Assembly (NCBI GenBank): GCA_024742695.1
Contig: JANSXY010000008.1
Location: forward strand, 62,001-126,000
Direction of reading: 5' to 3'
DNA: 64,000 nt
DNA from: Paracoccaceae bacterium
Lineage (GTDB): Bacteria > Pseudomonadota > Alphaproteobacteria > Rhodobacterales > Rhodobacteraceae
A program made the translations under genes and the position numbers. The notes beneath the pieces are model-generated. The model searched no databases. It was not told where the DNA came from and was given only the letters and a program-made list of their open reading frames with translations. Position 1 is the first letter of the stretch; each line of letters begins with the position of its first letter. Below are positions 16,445-24,225 of this stretch, piece by piece.

Positions 16445-17706
16445 CAGTCCGAAACCCGGCCCATCACCAGCGTCGCGTTGGTGCCGCCGAAACCGAAGCT
16501 GTTCGACAGCGCCACGTCGATCCTGCGCTCCACCGCCTTGTTCGGCGCCAGGTCGAGCTTCGGCTCCACCGCCGGATTGTCGAGGTTGATCGTCGGCGGT
16601 GCCACCTGGTCGCGCAGCGCCAGCACGCAGAAGATCGCCTCCACCGCGCCCGCCGCGCCCAGCAGGTGCCCGATCGCGGATTTCGTCGACGACATCGTGG
16701 CCGTCGCGGCCGCATCGCCCATCAGCCGCTCCACCGCGCCCAGTTCGATCGTGTCGGCCATCGTCGAGGTGCCGTGCGCGTTGATGTAATCCACCCGGTC
16801 CGGCGTCAGCCCGGCGCGCTTCAGCGCCGCGGCCATGCTGCGGTATCCGCCCTCGCCATCCTCCGAGGGCGCGGTGATGTGATAGGCGTCGCCCGACAGG
16901 CCATAGCCCAGTACCTCGGCATAGATCTTCGCGCCGCGGGCCTTCGCGTGCTCGTATTCCTCCAGCACCACGACGCCCGCGCCCTCGCCCATCACGAACC
17001 CGTCGCGATCCGCGTCATAGGGCCGGCTGGCCTTCTGCGGATCGTCGCCGCGTTTCGTCGACAGCGCCTTGCAGGCGTTGAACCCGGCGATCCCGATCTC
17101 GCTGATCGGGCTTTCCGCGCCGCCCGCGACCATCACGTCGGCGTCGCCCCACTGGATCAGCCGCGCCGCGTCCCCGATCGCATGCGCGCCGGTCGAACAG
17201 GCCGTCACCACCGCGTGGTTCGGCCCCTTGAACCCGTAGCGGATCGACACCTGGCCGGAAACGAGGTTGATCAGCGCACCGGGAATGAAGAACGGCGACA
17301 CCCGCTTGGGCCCGCGTTCCTTGATCAGGACCGCCGTGTCGGCGATGGAATTCAGCCCGCCGATCCCGGACCCGATCATCACGCCGGTGCGGCAGCGCGC
17401 CTCCTCGTCCTCGGGCATCCAGCCCGAATCCTCCACGGCCTGTTGCGCTGCGGCCATCCCGTACAGGATGAAATCGTCCACCTTGCGGCGATCCTTGGCA
17501 TCCATCCAGTCATCGGGGTTGAACGTGCCGTCGCTGCCGTCGCCGAACGGGATCTCGCAGGCATAGGTGGTGATCACGTTCGACGTGTCGAACCGCGTGA
17601 TCGGCCCGGCCCCCGATTGCCCGGCGACCAGCCGCTTCCAGGTCGCCTCGACCCCGCAGGCCAGCGGCGAGACCATTCCCAGACCTGTGACGACGACACG
17701 ACGCAT
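16444..17706 (-). CDS. fabF: 3-oxoacyl-[acyl-carrier-protein] synthase II FabF
   Basis: A 420-residue elongating condensing enzyme of type II fatty acid synthesis. Cys170 in TACSTGAHAI, His311 in NAHGTST and His347 in SAIGHLLGAAG form the catalytic triad, and the C-terminal NSFGFGGTNATL loop is present. It begins MRRVVVTGLGMVSPL at 17706, with GGGGAAGAG upstream; an in-frame extension to 17796 has no homology. It follows acpP by 181 bases, with a terminator in that gap, so it may use its own promoter or read-through. Confidence 0.97.
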   Translation of the reverse strand: MRRVVVTGLGMVSPLACGVEATWKRLVAGQSGAGPITRFDTSNVITTYACEIPFGDGSDGTFNPDDWMDAKDRRKVDDFILYGMAAAQQAVEDSGWMPEDEEARCRTGVMIGSGIGGLNSIADTAVLIKERGPKRVSPFFIPGALINLVSGQVSIRYGFKGPNHAVVTACSTGAHAIGDAARLIQWGDADVMVAGGAESPISEIGIAGFNACKALSTKRGDDPQKASRPYDADRDGFVMGEGAGVVVLEEYEHAKARGAKIYAEVLGYGLSGDAYHITAPSEDGEGGYRSMAAALKRAGLTPDRVDYINAHGTSTMADTIELGAVERLMGDAAATATMSSTKSAIGHLLGAAGAVEAIFCVLALRDQVAPPTINLDNPAVEPKLDLAPNKAVERRIDVALSNSFGFGGTNATLVMGRVSD

Positions 17707-17843
17707 GATCTCTTCCCCGCATTCTGCCGTTTGGTTGAGCCTGATACACAGCGCCGCCGGGCCGTGCAACCGCGCCGACCCCTCGCACCCGCACACCGGC
17801 GGCCCGCCGCGCGCATCCCCGCGGCCGTGGCCGGAAACGAAAG

Positions 17844-17863
17844 CGGCGCCCCTCGGGGCGCCG
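17844..17863 (-). terminator. Rho-independent terminator of acpP
   Basis: CGGCGCCCC and GGGGCGCCG form a perfect 9-base stem 24 bases after the acpP stop, followed on the minus strand by CTTTCGTTTCC. It should end most of the very abundant acpP message before fabF. Confidence 0.75.
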
Positions 17864-17887
17864 TGCAGATCGTCGCTCGTCGGCCCG

Positions 17888-18121
17888 TTACTGGGCGTCG
17901 GAGATGAACTTCACCGCGTCGCCGAAGGTCTGGATCGTTTCGGCCGCGTCGTCGGGAATCTCGATGCCGAATTCCTCTTCGAACGCCATGACCAGCTCGA
18001 CGGTGTCGAGGCTGTCGGCACCGAGGTCATCGATGAACGAGGCGGTGTCGGTCACCTTGTCCTCTTCAACGCCCAGATGCTCGACGACGATCTTCTTCAC
18101 GCGATCGGCGATGTCGCTCAT
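17888..18121 (-). CDS. acpP: Acyl carrier protein
   Basis: A 77-residue acidic carrier protein that holds growing acyl chains on a phosphopantetheine arm. The attachment site is Ser37 in [10 protein letters not shown], and the sequence [20 protein letters not shown] and [11 protein letters not shown] are near-universal. The gene lies between fabG and fabF, with its own promoter at 18235-18262 and a terminator behind it, as expected for a highly expressed gene. Confidence 0.98.
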   Translation of the reverse strand: MSDIADRVKKIVVEHLGVEEDKVTDTASFIDDLGADSLDTVELVMAFEEEFGIEIPDDAAETIQTFGDAVKFISDAQ

Positions 18122-18204
18122 GTCTATCCCTCTTCAGTCACGGGCGGGCTTGCCCGCTGTCATCCTTGCTCGAAAGAGCGGCTGCTGCCTTGCCACGCAA
18201 GGCG

Positions 18205-18222
18205 GCCGGGGGCGCCCCCGGC
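18205..18222 (-). other. Perfect 18-base palindrome in the acpP leader
   Basis: GCCGGGGGCGCCCCCGGC is self-complementary over its full length. It lies just downstream of the predicted acpP start site and 84 bases before the ATG. No T-run follows it, so it is not a typical terminator. Confidence 0.5.
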
Positions 18223-18234
18223 AAATCGTGGTGG

Positions 18235-18262
18235 CCTATAGCACAGTCTGCGGGCTTGGCAA
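18235..18262 (-). promoter_or_regulatory. Promoter of acpP
   Basis: On the minus strand TTGCCA (18262-18257) and TATAGG (18240-18235) are 16 bases apart. The predicted start gives a leader of about 100 bases. Position just after fabG explains independent, high expression of acpP. Confidence 0.5.
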
Positions 18263-18291
18263 ACGCTTTCGCAACCGGGCGTCCGGGTGCC

Positions 18292-19029
18292 TCACAGCAT
18301 GGCCATTCCGCCGTTCACATGCAGCGTCGCGCCGGTCACGTAGCCCGCCTCGGGGCTGGCCAGGTAAAGCACCGCGGCGCCGATCTCGCCGGCCTCGCCC
18401 ATCCGTCCCGCGGGCACCTGCCTCAGGATTGCCGCCTTCTGGTCGTCGGTCAGCTTGTCGGTCATCGCCGTGGTGATGAAACCGGGCGCCACGCAGTTCA
18501 CGGTGATGCCGCGACTCGCCACCTCGTAGGCCAGCGATTTCGACATCCCCACCATGCCCGCCTTCGAGGCCGCGTAGTTGCCCTGTCCGGGGTTGCCGGT
18601 CGCCCCCACCACGGACGAGATGTTGACGATCCGGCCCCAGCGCGCCTTCATCATGCCGCGCAGAACCCCGCGGCACAACCGGAACGTCGCCGTCAGGTTC
18701 ACGTCCAGAACCGATTGCCATTCCTCGTCCGACATCCGCATGAACAGGTTGTCGCGGGTGATCCCGGCGTTGTTCACCAGGATGTCGACCGCGCCCAGCG
18801 CCGCCGCCGCCTGTTTCGGCAGCGCCTCCACCGCCTCCGCGTCGGACAGGTTGCAGGGCAGCACATGCACCCGGTCGCCCAGCTCCGCCGCCAGCGCCTC
18901 CAGCGGCGCGGCGCGGGTGCCCGACAGCGCCACGGCCGCCCCGGCGCCATGCAGCGCCCGCGCGATCTCGCCGCCGATCCCGCCCGACGCGCCGGTCACC
19001 AGCGCCGATTTTCCCGTCAGATCGAACAT
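18292..19029 (-). CDS. fabG: 3-oxoacyl-[acyl-carrier-protein] reductase FabG
   Basis: A 245-residue short-chain dehydrogenase that reduces 3-oxoacyl-ACP with NADPH. The cofactor motif TGASGGIG is at residues 12-19 and NNAG at 86-89. The catalytic Ser139, Tyr152 and Lys156 lie in NISSVVG and NYAASKAG. The C-terminus ends in YVTGATLHVNGGMAML, standard for FabG. It lies 56 bases after fabD and is part of the fab group. Confidence 0.97.
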   Translation of the reverse strand: MFDLTGKSALVTGASGGIGGEIARALHGAGAAVALSGTRAAPLEALAAELGDRVHVLPCNLSDAEAVEALPKQAAAALGAVDILVNNAGITRDNLFMRMSDEEWQSVLDVNLTATFRLCRGVLRGMMKARWGRIVNISSVVGATGNPGQGNYAASKAGMVGMSKSLAYEVASRGITVNCVAPGFITTAMTDKLTDDQKAAILRQVPAGRMGEAGEIGAAVLYLASPEAGYVTGATLHVNGGMAML

Positions 19030-19085
19030 GTCATTCTTCCTTCCCTGCCAGCCCCGATCCTTCGCCGAAGGATCCGGGCCCTGAA

Positions 19086-20015
19086 TCACCCCTTCACCGC
19101 CGCCACGTCGTCCGGCGTGCCGATCGCGCGGGTCTCGGCCTCTTTCGCGATCCGGCGGATCATCCCCGACAGCGCCTTGCCCGCGCCGATCTCCCAGAAC
19201 GCGGTCACGCCCTGCCCGGCCATCCAGGCCACCGATTCCCGCCAGCGGACGGCGCCGGTCACCTGCTCGACCAGCAGCGCGCGGATCGTCGCCGGGTCTG
19301 CCACCCCCTCGGCGCGGACATTGGCCACCAACGGCACCCGCGGCGCGGCGATCTCCACATCGGCCAGCGCCGCCTGCATCGCCTCGGCCGCCGGCTGCAT
19401 CAGCGCGCAGTGGAACGGCGCCGACACCGGCAACATCACCGCCCGCTTGGCGCCCTTCGCCTTGGCGATCTCGACCGCGCGTTCCACCGCGGCCCGGTGG
19501 CCGGACAGCACGACCTGCGCGGGATCGTTGTCGTTCGCGGCCTGGCAAACCTCGCCGCCGGCGGCCTCGGCCGCCACCGCCACCGCCGCCGCGAGGTCAA
19601 GCCCCAGCAGCGCCGCCATCGCGCCCTCGCCCACCGGAACCGCCGCCTGCATGGCGCGGCCCCGCAACCGCAGAAGCCGCGCGGCGTCGGCCACGCTCAG
19701 CGCCCCCGCCGCGCACAACGCCGAATACTCGCCCAGCGAATGCCCGGCGACACAGGCCACGCCGTCCCAGGCGATCCCCTCGGCCTCCAGCGCCCTGAGC
19801 GCCGCGATCGACGTCGCCATCAGCGCCGGCTGGGCATTCTCGGTCAGCGTCAGATCCTCGGCCGTGCCCTCCCAGATCAGGCCCGACAGGCTTTCGCCCA
19901 GCGCCGCATCGACCTCCTCGAACACCGCCCTGGCGGCAGGGTAGGCCTCGGCCAGCGCACGGCCCATGCCCACGGTCTGCGCCCCCTGGCCCGGAAACAC
20001 CAATGCGCGGCTCAT
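19086..20015 (-). CDS. fabD: Malonyl-CoA:ACP transacylase FabD
   Basis: A 309-residue enzyme loading malonyl groups onto ACP. The nucleophile Ser93 is in GHSLGEY and His202 in SAPFHCALM; MSRALVFPGQGAQTVGMG is the expected opening. The ATG at 20013-20015 has GGGGAGAGGG just upstream. A longer in-frame opening toward 20147 is GC-rich, has no match and runs into the divergent rpsF promoter region. First gene of the fab group. Confidence 0.97.
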   Translation of the reverse strand: MSRALVFPGQGAQTVGMGRALAEAYPAARAVFEEVDAALGESLSGLIWEGTAEDLTLTENAQPALMATSIAALRALEAEGIAWDGVACVAGHSLGEYSALCAAGALSVADAARLLRLRGRAMQAAVPVGEGAMAALLGLDLAAAVAVAAEAAGGEVCQAANDNDPAQVVLSGHRAAVERAVEIAKAKGAKRAVMLPVSAPFHCALMQPAAEAMQAALADVEIAAPRVPLVANVRAEGVADPATIRALLVEQVTGAVRWRESVAWMAGQGVTAFWEIGAGKALSGMIRRIAKEAETRAIGTPDDVAAVKG

Positions 20016-20112
20016 GTCCCTCTCCCCTTCGGTTCCGGGGTTCCGCATACCCTTCCCGCCGGCGGCTGGCAATGTTCCCCGCCCCGATCCCCGCCCGGTC
20101 TTGCGCCCGGTC

Positions 20113-20140
20113 TTGCGCCATGGCGCGATCCGTGTATAAG
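20113..20140 (+). promoter_or_regulatory. Promoter of the rpsF-rpsR-rplI operon
   Basis: TTGCGC (20113-20118) and TATAAG (20135-20140) are 16 bases apart, giving a leader of about 100 bases ahead of rpsF. The 233-base fabD-rpsF divergent gap also must hold the fabD promoter, which I could not place. Confidence 0.5.
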
Positions 20141-20248
20141 GCCGCATCCTTTCCGCATCTTCATGCGAACCGGCGAAGCCTCTCGTGGACGGGCCGCGGA
20201 AAGGGATCGCCCGCCCTATGAAGCCGCCCGAGACGAAAAGGAAGACAC

Positions 20249-20614
20249 ATGCCGCTCTACGAGCATGTTCTCATCGCGCGCCAGGACATTTCCGGCACGC
20301 AGGCGGAAGGCCTGGTCGAACACTTCTCCACCGTACTTGCGGACAACGGCGGCAAGGTCGTCGATACCGAGTACTGGGGCGTCAAGACGATGGCCTACAA
20401 GATCAACAAGAACCGCAAGGGCCACTACGCCTTCCTGCGCTCCGACGCGCCCTCGGCCGCGGTGCAGGAAATGGAACGACTGGCCCGGCTGCACGACGAC
20501 GTGATGCGGGTGCTGTCGATCAAGGTCGACGTCCATGACGAAGGCCCGACCGTCCAGATGCAGAAGCGCGACGACCGCGACCGCCGCGACCGCGACGATC
20601 GCCCGCGCCGCTGA
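20249..20614 (+). CDS. rpsF: 30S ribosomal protein bS6
   Basis: A 121-residue ribosomal protein of the small-subunit platform that binds next to bS18. It begins [20 protein letters not shown] and contains [18 protein letters not shown], both typical. The last 16 residues are a charged Asp/Arg tail ([14 protein letters not shown]). The start has AAGGAAG 4 bases upstream. First gene of an operon with rpsR and rplI. Confidence 0.98.
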   Translation: MPLYEHVLIARQDISGTQAEGLVEHFSTVLADNGGKVVDTEYWGVKTMAYKINKNRKGHYAFLRSDAPSAAVQEMERLARLHDDVMRVLSIKVDVHDEGPTVQMQKRDDRDRRDRDDRPRR

Positions 20615-20640
20615 TCCCGCCGAAGGAAAGGACCGACAAA

Positions 20641-20868
20641 ATGGCCGCAAAACCGTTTTTCCGCCGCCGCAAGGTTTGCCCGTTCTCCGGCGACAACGCG
20701 CCGAAGATCGACTACAAGGACGTTCGCCTTCTGCAGCGCTACATCTCCGAGCGCGGCAAGATCGTGCCCGCCCGGATCACCGCCGTCTCGGCCAAGAAGC
20801 AGCGTGAGCTGGCCCGCGCGATCAAGCGCGCCCGCTTCCTCGCGCTTCTGCCCTACGCCGTGAAGTGA
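20641..20868 (+). CDS. rpsR: 30S ribosomal protein bS18
   Basis: A 75-residue ribosomal protein forming a dimer with bS6 on the small subunit. The sequence [31 protein letters not shown] and [18 protein letters not shown] is fully typical. It lies 26 bases after rpsF and 10 bases before rplI, with AAGGAAAGG at the ribosome site. Confidence 0.98.
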   Translation: MAAKPFFRRRKVCPFSGDNAPKIDYKDVRLLQRYISERGKIVPARITAVSAKKQRELARAIKRARFLALLPYAVK

Positions 20869-20878
20869 GGAGACCGAC

Positions 20879-21463
20879 ATGCAAGTCATCCTGCTCGAAC
20901 GCGTGGCCAAGCTTGGCCAGATGGGCGAGGTCGTGACCGTCAAGGACGGCTACGCCCGCAACTTCCTGCTGCCCCAGGGCAAGGCGCTGCGCGCCTCCGA
21001 GGCCAACATCAAGGGCTTCGAGGCGCAGAAGGCCCAGCTCGAGGCGCGCAACCTCGAAAGCCGCAAGGAAGCCGAGGCGCTGGCCGAAAAGCTCGACGGC
21101 CAGACCTTCGTGGTGATCCGCTCGGCCTCCGACGCCGGCGCGCTCTACGGGTCGGTCACCACCCGCGACGCCGCCGACGCGGCGACCGAGGCGGGCTTCA
21201 GCCTCGACCGCAAGCAGGTCGTGCTCGACCGGCCGATCAAGGAACTCGGTCTGCACGCGCTCAGCGTGGTGCTGCACCCGGAGGTGACGGTCTCGATCAT
21301 GCTGAACGTGGCGCGTTCGGCCGAAGAGGCCGAGCTTCAGGCCTCGGGCAAGTCGATCCAGGATCTCGCCGCCGAGGCAGAGGCCGAAGCCGAATTCGAG
21401 ATCGCCGAACTGTTCGACGAGATCGGCGCCGCCGGCCAGGACGAGGACGGCGAAACCGCCTGA
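20879..21463 (+). CDS. rplI: 50S ribosomal protein bL9 with acidic tail
   Basis: A 194-residue bL9, which sits at the base of the L1 stalk. The N-terminal domain [21 protein letters not shown] with [13 protein letters not shown] and the C-terminal domain with [13 protein letters not shown] are present, joined by the long helix. About 45 residues are added beyond the usual ~150, very acidic and alanine-rich ([18 protein letters not shown]). Such tails occur in alphaproteobacteria. A terminator follows. Confidence 0.97.
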   Translation: MQVILLERVAKLGQMGEVVTVKDGYARNFLLPQGKALRASEANIKGFEAQKAQLEARNLESRKEAEALAEKLDGQTFVVIRSASDAGALYGSVTTRDAADAATEAGFSLDRKQVVLDRPIKELGLHALSVVLHPEVTVSIMLNVARSAEEAELQASGKSIQDLAAEAEAEAEFEIAELFDEIGAAGQDEDGETA

Positions 21464-21488
21464 TCACGGCCGCATGGCAGAACCCGGG

Positions 21489-21516
21489 GGGCCCGCACCG
21501 GCGACGGTGCGGGCCC
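21489..21516 (+). terminator. Terminator of the rpsF-rplI operon
   Basis: GGGCCCGCACCG and CGGTGCGGGCCC form a perfect 12-base stem closed by a GCGA tetraloop, followed by TTTGCGTTT. It starts 26 bases after the rplI stop. Confidence 0.85.
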
Positions 21517-21583
21517 TTTGCGTTTGGCCGGACGCCGAAGCTGCGATAGGCTGATGGCTGCGTGACGGGCGAAGGGGCGCGGA

Positions 21584-22864
21584 ATGGGCCTGACCGACGG
21601 ATACGGCAACGCGATCTCAACCGGCTCGGACGCGGCGCGCGGCCACTACGATCATGGCGTACAGCTGTTCCTTGGCGCCAACCACGGCGCGCTCGAGGCG
21701 TTCGAGGCCTGCATCGCCGCCGATCCCGGCTTCGCGCTCGGCCACGCGGCGCTGGCGCGGGCGCTCACCATGGCCGGGCGGATGTCCGAGGCGAAGGCCG
21801 CCATCGGCCGGGCCGGGGCGCTGGCCGCGCGGGCCGACAGCCGCGAGCGGGCGCATGTCGGTGCGATCGCGCTCCTGCTCGACGGCAAGCCCGGCAAGGC
21901 CCGCGACGCCGTGAAGGCCCATGTCCGCGACCATCCGCGCGACGCGATGGCCGCGCAACTGTGCACCAATGTCTTCGGCCTCATCGGCTTTTCCGGCGAG
22001 GTCGGCCGCGAGGCGGCGCTGCTGGCCTTCACCGAGGCGCTGCTGCCGCAGTACGGCGACGATTGGTGGATGATGTCGATGCATGCCCTGTCGCTGTGCG
22101 AAACCGGGCAGGTCCGGGCCTCGCTCGACCTGATGGAACGGGCCCTCGCGCTCAACCCGCGCAACGCCAACGGGGCGCATTTCAAGGCCCATGCCCAGTA
22201 CGAGGCGGGCGATACCGCCGCCGGGCGCCGATACCTCGCAGACTGGATGCGGGACTACGACACGCGCGCCGTTCTGCACGGTCATCTCAACTGGCATCTG
22301 GCGCTCTGGGCCCTGCACGACGGCGACGCCGAGGCGATGTGGGCGGCGGTGGACGGCGGCGTCGGCCCCGGCGCCGCGAGGGGCCTGCCGATCAACGTGC
22401 TGACCGACACCGCCGCGATCCTTCACCGGGCCGAGATCGCCGGCATCGCCGTCGAACCGCGGCGCTGGCGCGATCTCAGCGACTATGCCGCGCAGTTCTT
22501 TCCCGAAACCGGGCAAAGCTTCGCCGACATGCACGCCGCGCTCAGCCATGCGATGGCCGGCGAGGGCGACCGCCTGGCGCGCATCGCCGAAACCGCGACG
22601 GGCTTCGCCGGCGATCTGGTGCGTCCCGTCGCCCGCGCCTGGGGCGCCATCGCCCGCGGCGACTGGCACGCCGCGCTGGCCGACCTGTCGCGGGTCATGG
22701 CAACGGCCGAACGTCTGGGCGGCAGCCGGGCGCAGCGCGACCTGATCGAACTGGCCTATGTCAACGCGCTGATGAAACTCGGCCTCGCCGACGAGGCCCG
22801 CCGCACCCTGGCGATCCGGCGCAGCGTTTTGGCGGTGGCGCCGCCGGTGGCCGACCTGCACTGA
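21584..22864 (+). CDS. TTC38-like tetratricopeptide repeat protein
   Basis: A 426-residue, alpha-helical, cytosolic protein without signal peptide. Helical pairs such as ALEAFEACIAADPGFALGHAALARAL and SLDLMERALALNPRNANGAHFKAHAQYEAGD are TPR-like. The overall plan, including GHLNWHLALWALHDGD and the late AYVNALMKLGLADEARRTL, resembles the TTC38 family, whose function is not established. The start at 21584 has AAGGGGCGCGGA upstream. It is a single gene between the ribosomal operon terminator and an AT-rich region, so no partner is suggested. Confidence 0.78.
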   Translation: MGLTDGYGNAISTGSDAARGHYDHGVQLFLGANHGALEAFEACIAADPGFALGHAALARALTMAGRMSEAKAAIGRAGALAARADSRERAHVGAIALLLDGKPGKARDAVKAHVRDHPRDAMAAQLCTNVFGLIGFSGEVGREAALLAFTEALLPQYGDDWWMMSMHALSLCETGQVRASLDLMERALALNPRNANGAHFKAHAQYEAGDTAAGRRYLADWMRDYDTRAVLHGHLNWHLALWALHDGDAEAMWAAVDGGVGPGAARGLPINVLTDTAAILHRAEIAGIAVEPRRWRDLSDYAAQFFPETGQSFADMHAALSHAMAGEGDRLARIAETATGFAGDLVRPVARAWGAIARGDWHAALADLSRVMATAERLGGSRAQRDLIELAYVNALMKLGLADEARRTLAIRRSVLAVAPPVADLH

Positions 22865-23012
22865 ACCGGCGGCTTGCCTTCGGGCCACGCCATCGCGCAG
22901 CGGCAGGCCCGCCGCGCGGCGACGGCCGGAATGCCCAGCCTTGCCTTTCCGTCCGGCTTCGCGGCGCCGCCGCTCGCTTTCGTCAAAGTTTAGCTAACAT
23001 CTTGCGGGTTTA

Positions 23013-23045
23013 TTAAACCCGTATTAATCTTAATGGTTGTATACA
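23013..23045 (+). promoter_or_regulatory. CtrA-box-like site and promoter of the first LC/CPE protein
   Basis: TTAAACCCGTATTAA (23013-23027) matches the CtrA consensus TTAA-N7-TTAA exactly. It covers the place where a -35 box would stand for the possible -10 TATACA at 23040-23045, which is the arrangement of CtrA-activated promoters. Further TTAA half-sites follow at 23030 and 23049. The surrounding ~90 bases are strongly AT-rich against the genome background. Confidence 0.55.
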
Positions 23046-23078
23046 TCTTAATTAATGTATTGCCACAGGGTGATCCAG

Positions 23079-23975
23079 ATGAACCAGGCCCGATCGACAC
23101 TCTCCTGTCATGAAGTGATGCGGCGCCTATTCCCCGTTCTCGCCGTGTTCCTGATGCTTCCGCTTGCAGCGCAGGCGCAGCAATCCGACAGGGCGTTCCG
23201 CCTTTGCGAGTTGCCCGACGACCTGACCGACCGGCAGCTTGCCGGCATCCGGTCCCGCGCCGATTTCGGCCGCCTGGTCGAATATGCCTCCGAATACTGC
23301 CCGGAGGTCGCGCTGCGCCTGACCGATACGGCCACCGCCTCGATTCCGGCAGCGGCCGCGCCCGCGCCCGAACCGCAGGACGGGGCGCGCAGCTACGGGC
23401 TGTGCAACCTGCCCGCCGATCTGAGCGCCCGCCAGATCGCCAGCATCCGCGCGCGCCAGGATCTTGCCGACCTGCTGACCTACGCGGCGGACAACTGCCC
23501 CGAGGTGGCCCTGTTGCTGACGGAAACCGCGACCGCAACGATCACGACGGCGACGACGGCCCCCGGCACCGGCGGTGACGGCACCGGCGACAGCAGCGGC
23601 GGCACCGATGGCGGCACGGGCGGCGATACCGGGGGCGGCACGGGTGGAGGCACCGGCGGCAGCACGGGCGACAACACCGGGGGCAGCACGGGCGGTACGG
23701 GCGGCGGCGGCACCGGCGGCGGCGACGCCGGCGGCGGCGACACCGGCGGCGGCGATACCGGGGGCGGCGATACCGGCGGTGGTGACACCGGTGGCGGCGA
23801 TACCGGGGGCGGCGATACCGGCGGTGGTGACACCGGTGGCGGCGATACCGGTGGCGGCGACACCGGCGGCGGCGATACCGGTGGCGACACCCGCGACAAC
23901 CGGGGCCTTGGCAACGGCGACGAACGCGACGGCACCAAGACCGATCCCGACAATCCGGGCCGCGGCAACCGATAG
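23079..23975 (+). CDS. Secreted LC/CPE repeat protein with GGGDT tail (uncharacterised)
   Basis: I do not recognise this family. The 298-residue product has a signal peptide (RRLFPVLAVFLMLPLAAQAQ), then two ~49-residue modules, each reading LC.LP.DL..RQ..(S)IR.R.D...L..YA...CPEVAL.LT, with two Cys exactly 30 residues apart that could form a disulfide outside the cytosol. From about residue 165 the tail is Gly/Thr/Asp-rich, ending in ten GGGDT units and a charged end (RDNRGLGNGDERDGTK). The start chosen (ATG 23079) has AGGGTG 6 bases upstream, the same arrangement as in the next gene; an ATG at 23055 lacks such a site. It is followed by its own terminator. Tail and Cys modules suggest a cell-surface or matrix role; this is inference. 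Confidence 0.82.
   Translation: MNQARSTLSCHEVMRRLFPVLAVFLMLPLAAQAQQSDRAFRLCELPDDLTDRQLAGIRSRADFGRLVEYASEYCPEVALRLTDTATASIPAAAAPAPEPQDGARSYGLCNLPADLSARQIASIRARQDLADLLTYAADNCPEVALLLTETATATITTATTAPGTGGDGTGDSSGGTDGGTGGDTGGGTGGGTGGSTGDNTGGSTGGTGGGGTGGGDAGGGDTGGGDTGGGDTGGGDTGGGDTGGGDTGGGDTGGGDTGGGDTGGGDTGGDTRDNRGLGNGDERDGTKTDPDNPGRGNR
23715..23891 (+). repeat. 15-base tandem repeat encoding GGGDT
   Basis: Eleven consecutive 15-base units (23715-23879) plus a 12-base end unit. The first encodes GGGDA, the next ten GGGDT and the last GGDT. Units differ only at synonymous positions. Two neighbouring blocks of three units, 23760-23804 and 23805-23849, are identical over 45 bases, a sign of recent slippage or unequal exchange. 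Confidence 0.9.
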
Positions 23976-24030
23976 GCATCTTCGCGTGGGCCGCGCCCAC
24001 CGACAAAACCGTCGCCGCGCGGATGAACAA

Positions 24031-24058
24031 GGCGCCCCGCCCCCGCGGCCGGGGCGCC
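24031..24058 (+). terminator. Terminator after the first LC/CPE protein gene
   Basis: GGCGCCCCG (24031-24039) pairs with CGGGGCGCC (24050-24058), and a CTTTTCG run follows at 24061. It separates the two paralogous genes into independent transcription units. Confidence 0.7.
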
Positions 24059-24176
24059 GGCTTTTCGTCGACGAACCGGCCTGCGGCCCGGGTCGCATTG
24101 CAAACCCGCCACAGGCGTCGCGAGATCGCTAAGGTTTTAGGGGTCTTGTTGCCAGATTCCCAAGTTCTGATTAATA

Positions 24177-24191
24177 CTAACGTCTAGTTAA
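24177..24191 (+). promoter_or_regulatory. CtrA-box-like site upstream of the second LC/CPE protein
   Basis: CTAACGTCTAGTTAA fits CTAA-N7-TTAA, one base off the CtrA consensus; a further TTAA stands at 24171-24174. It ends 34 bases before the ATG of the downstream gene, within an AT-rich island like that of the first paralogue. No convincing -10 box was found, so the start site is uncertain. Confidence 0.4.
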
Positions 24192-24225
24192 ATACTTTTG
24201 GCTAAGTGACTCCAGGGTGACCCAA

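Noticed and set aside
18205-18222. Terminator of fabG
   Set aside because: The palindrome has no T-run on the minus strand and lies inside the predicted acpP leader.
23715-23891. CRISPR array
   Set aside because: Units are directly adjacent 15-base copies in a coding frame with no spacers, and no cas gene is present.
23480-24112. Pro-Ser repeat protein (PPVSPP units) on the minus strand
   Set aside because: This is the reverse reading of the GGGDT repeat. The plus-strand gene has a signal peptide, ribosome site and a paralogue, which the minus-strand frame lacks.
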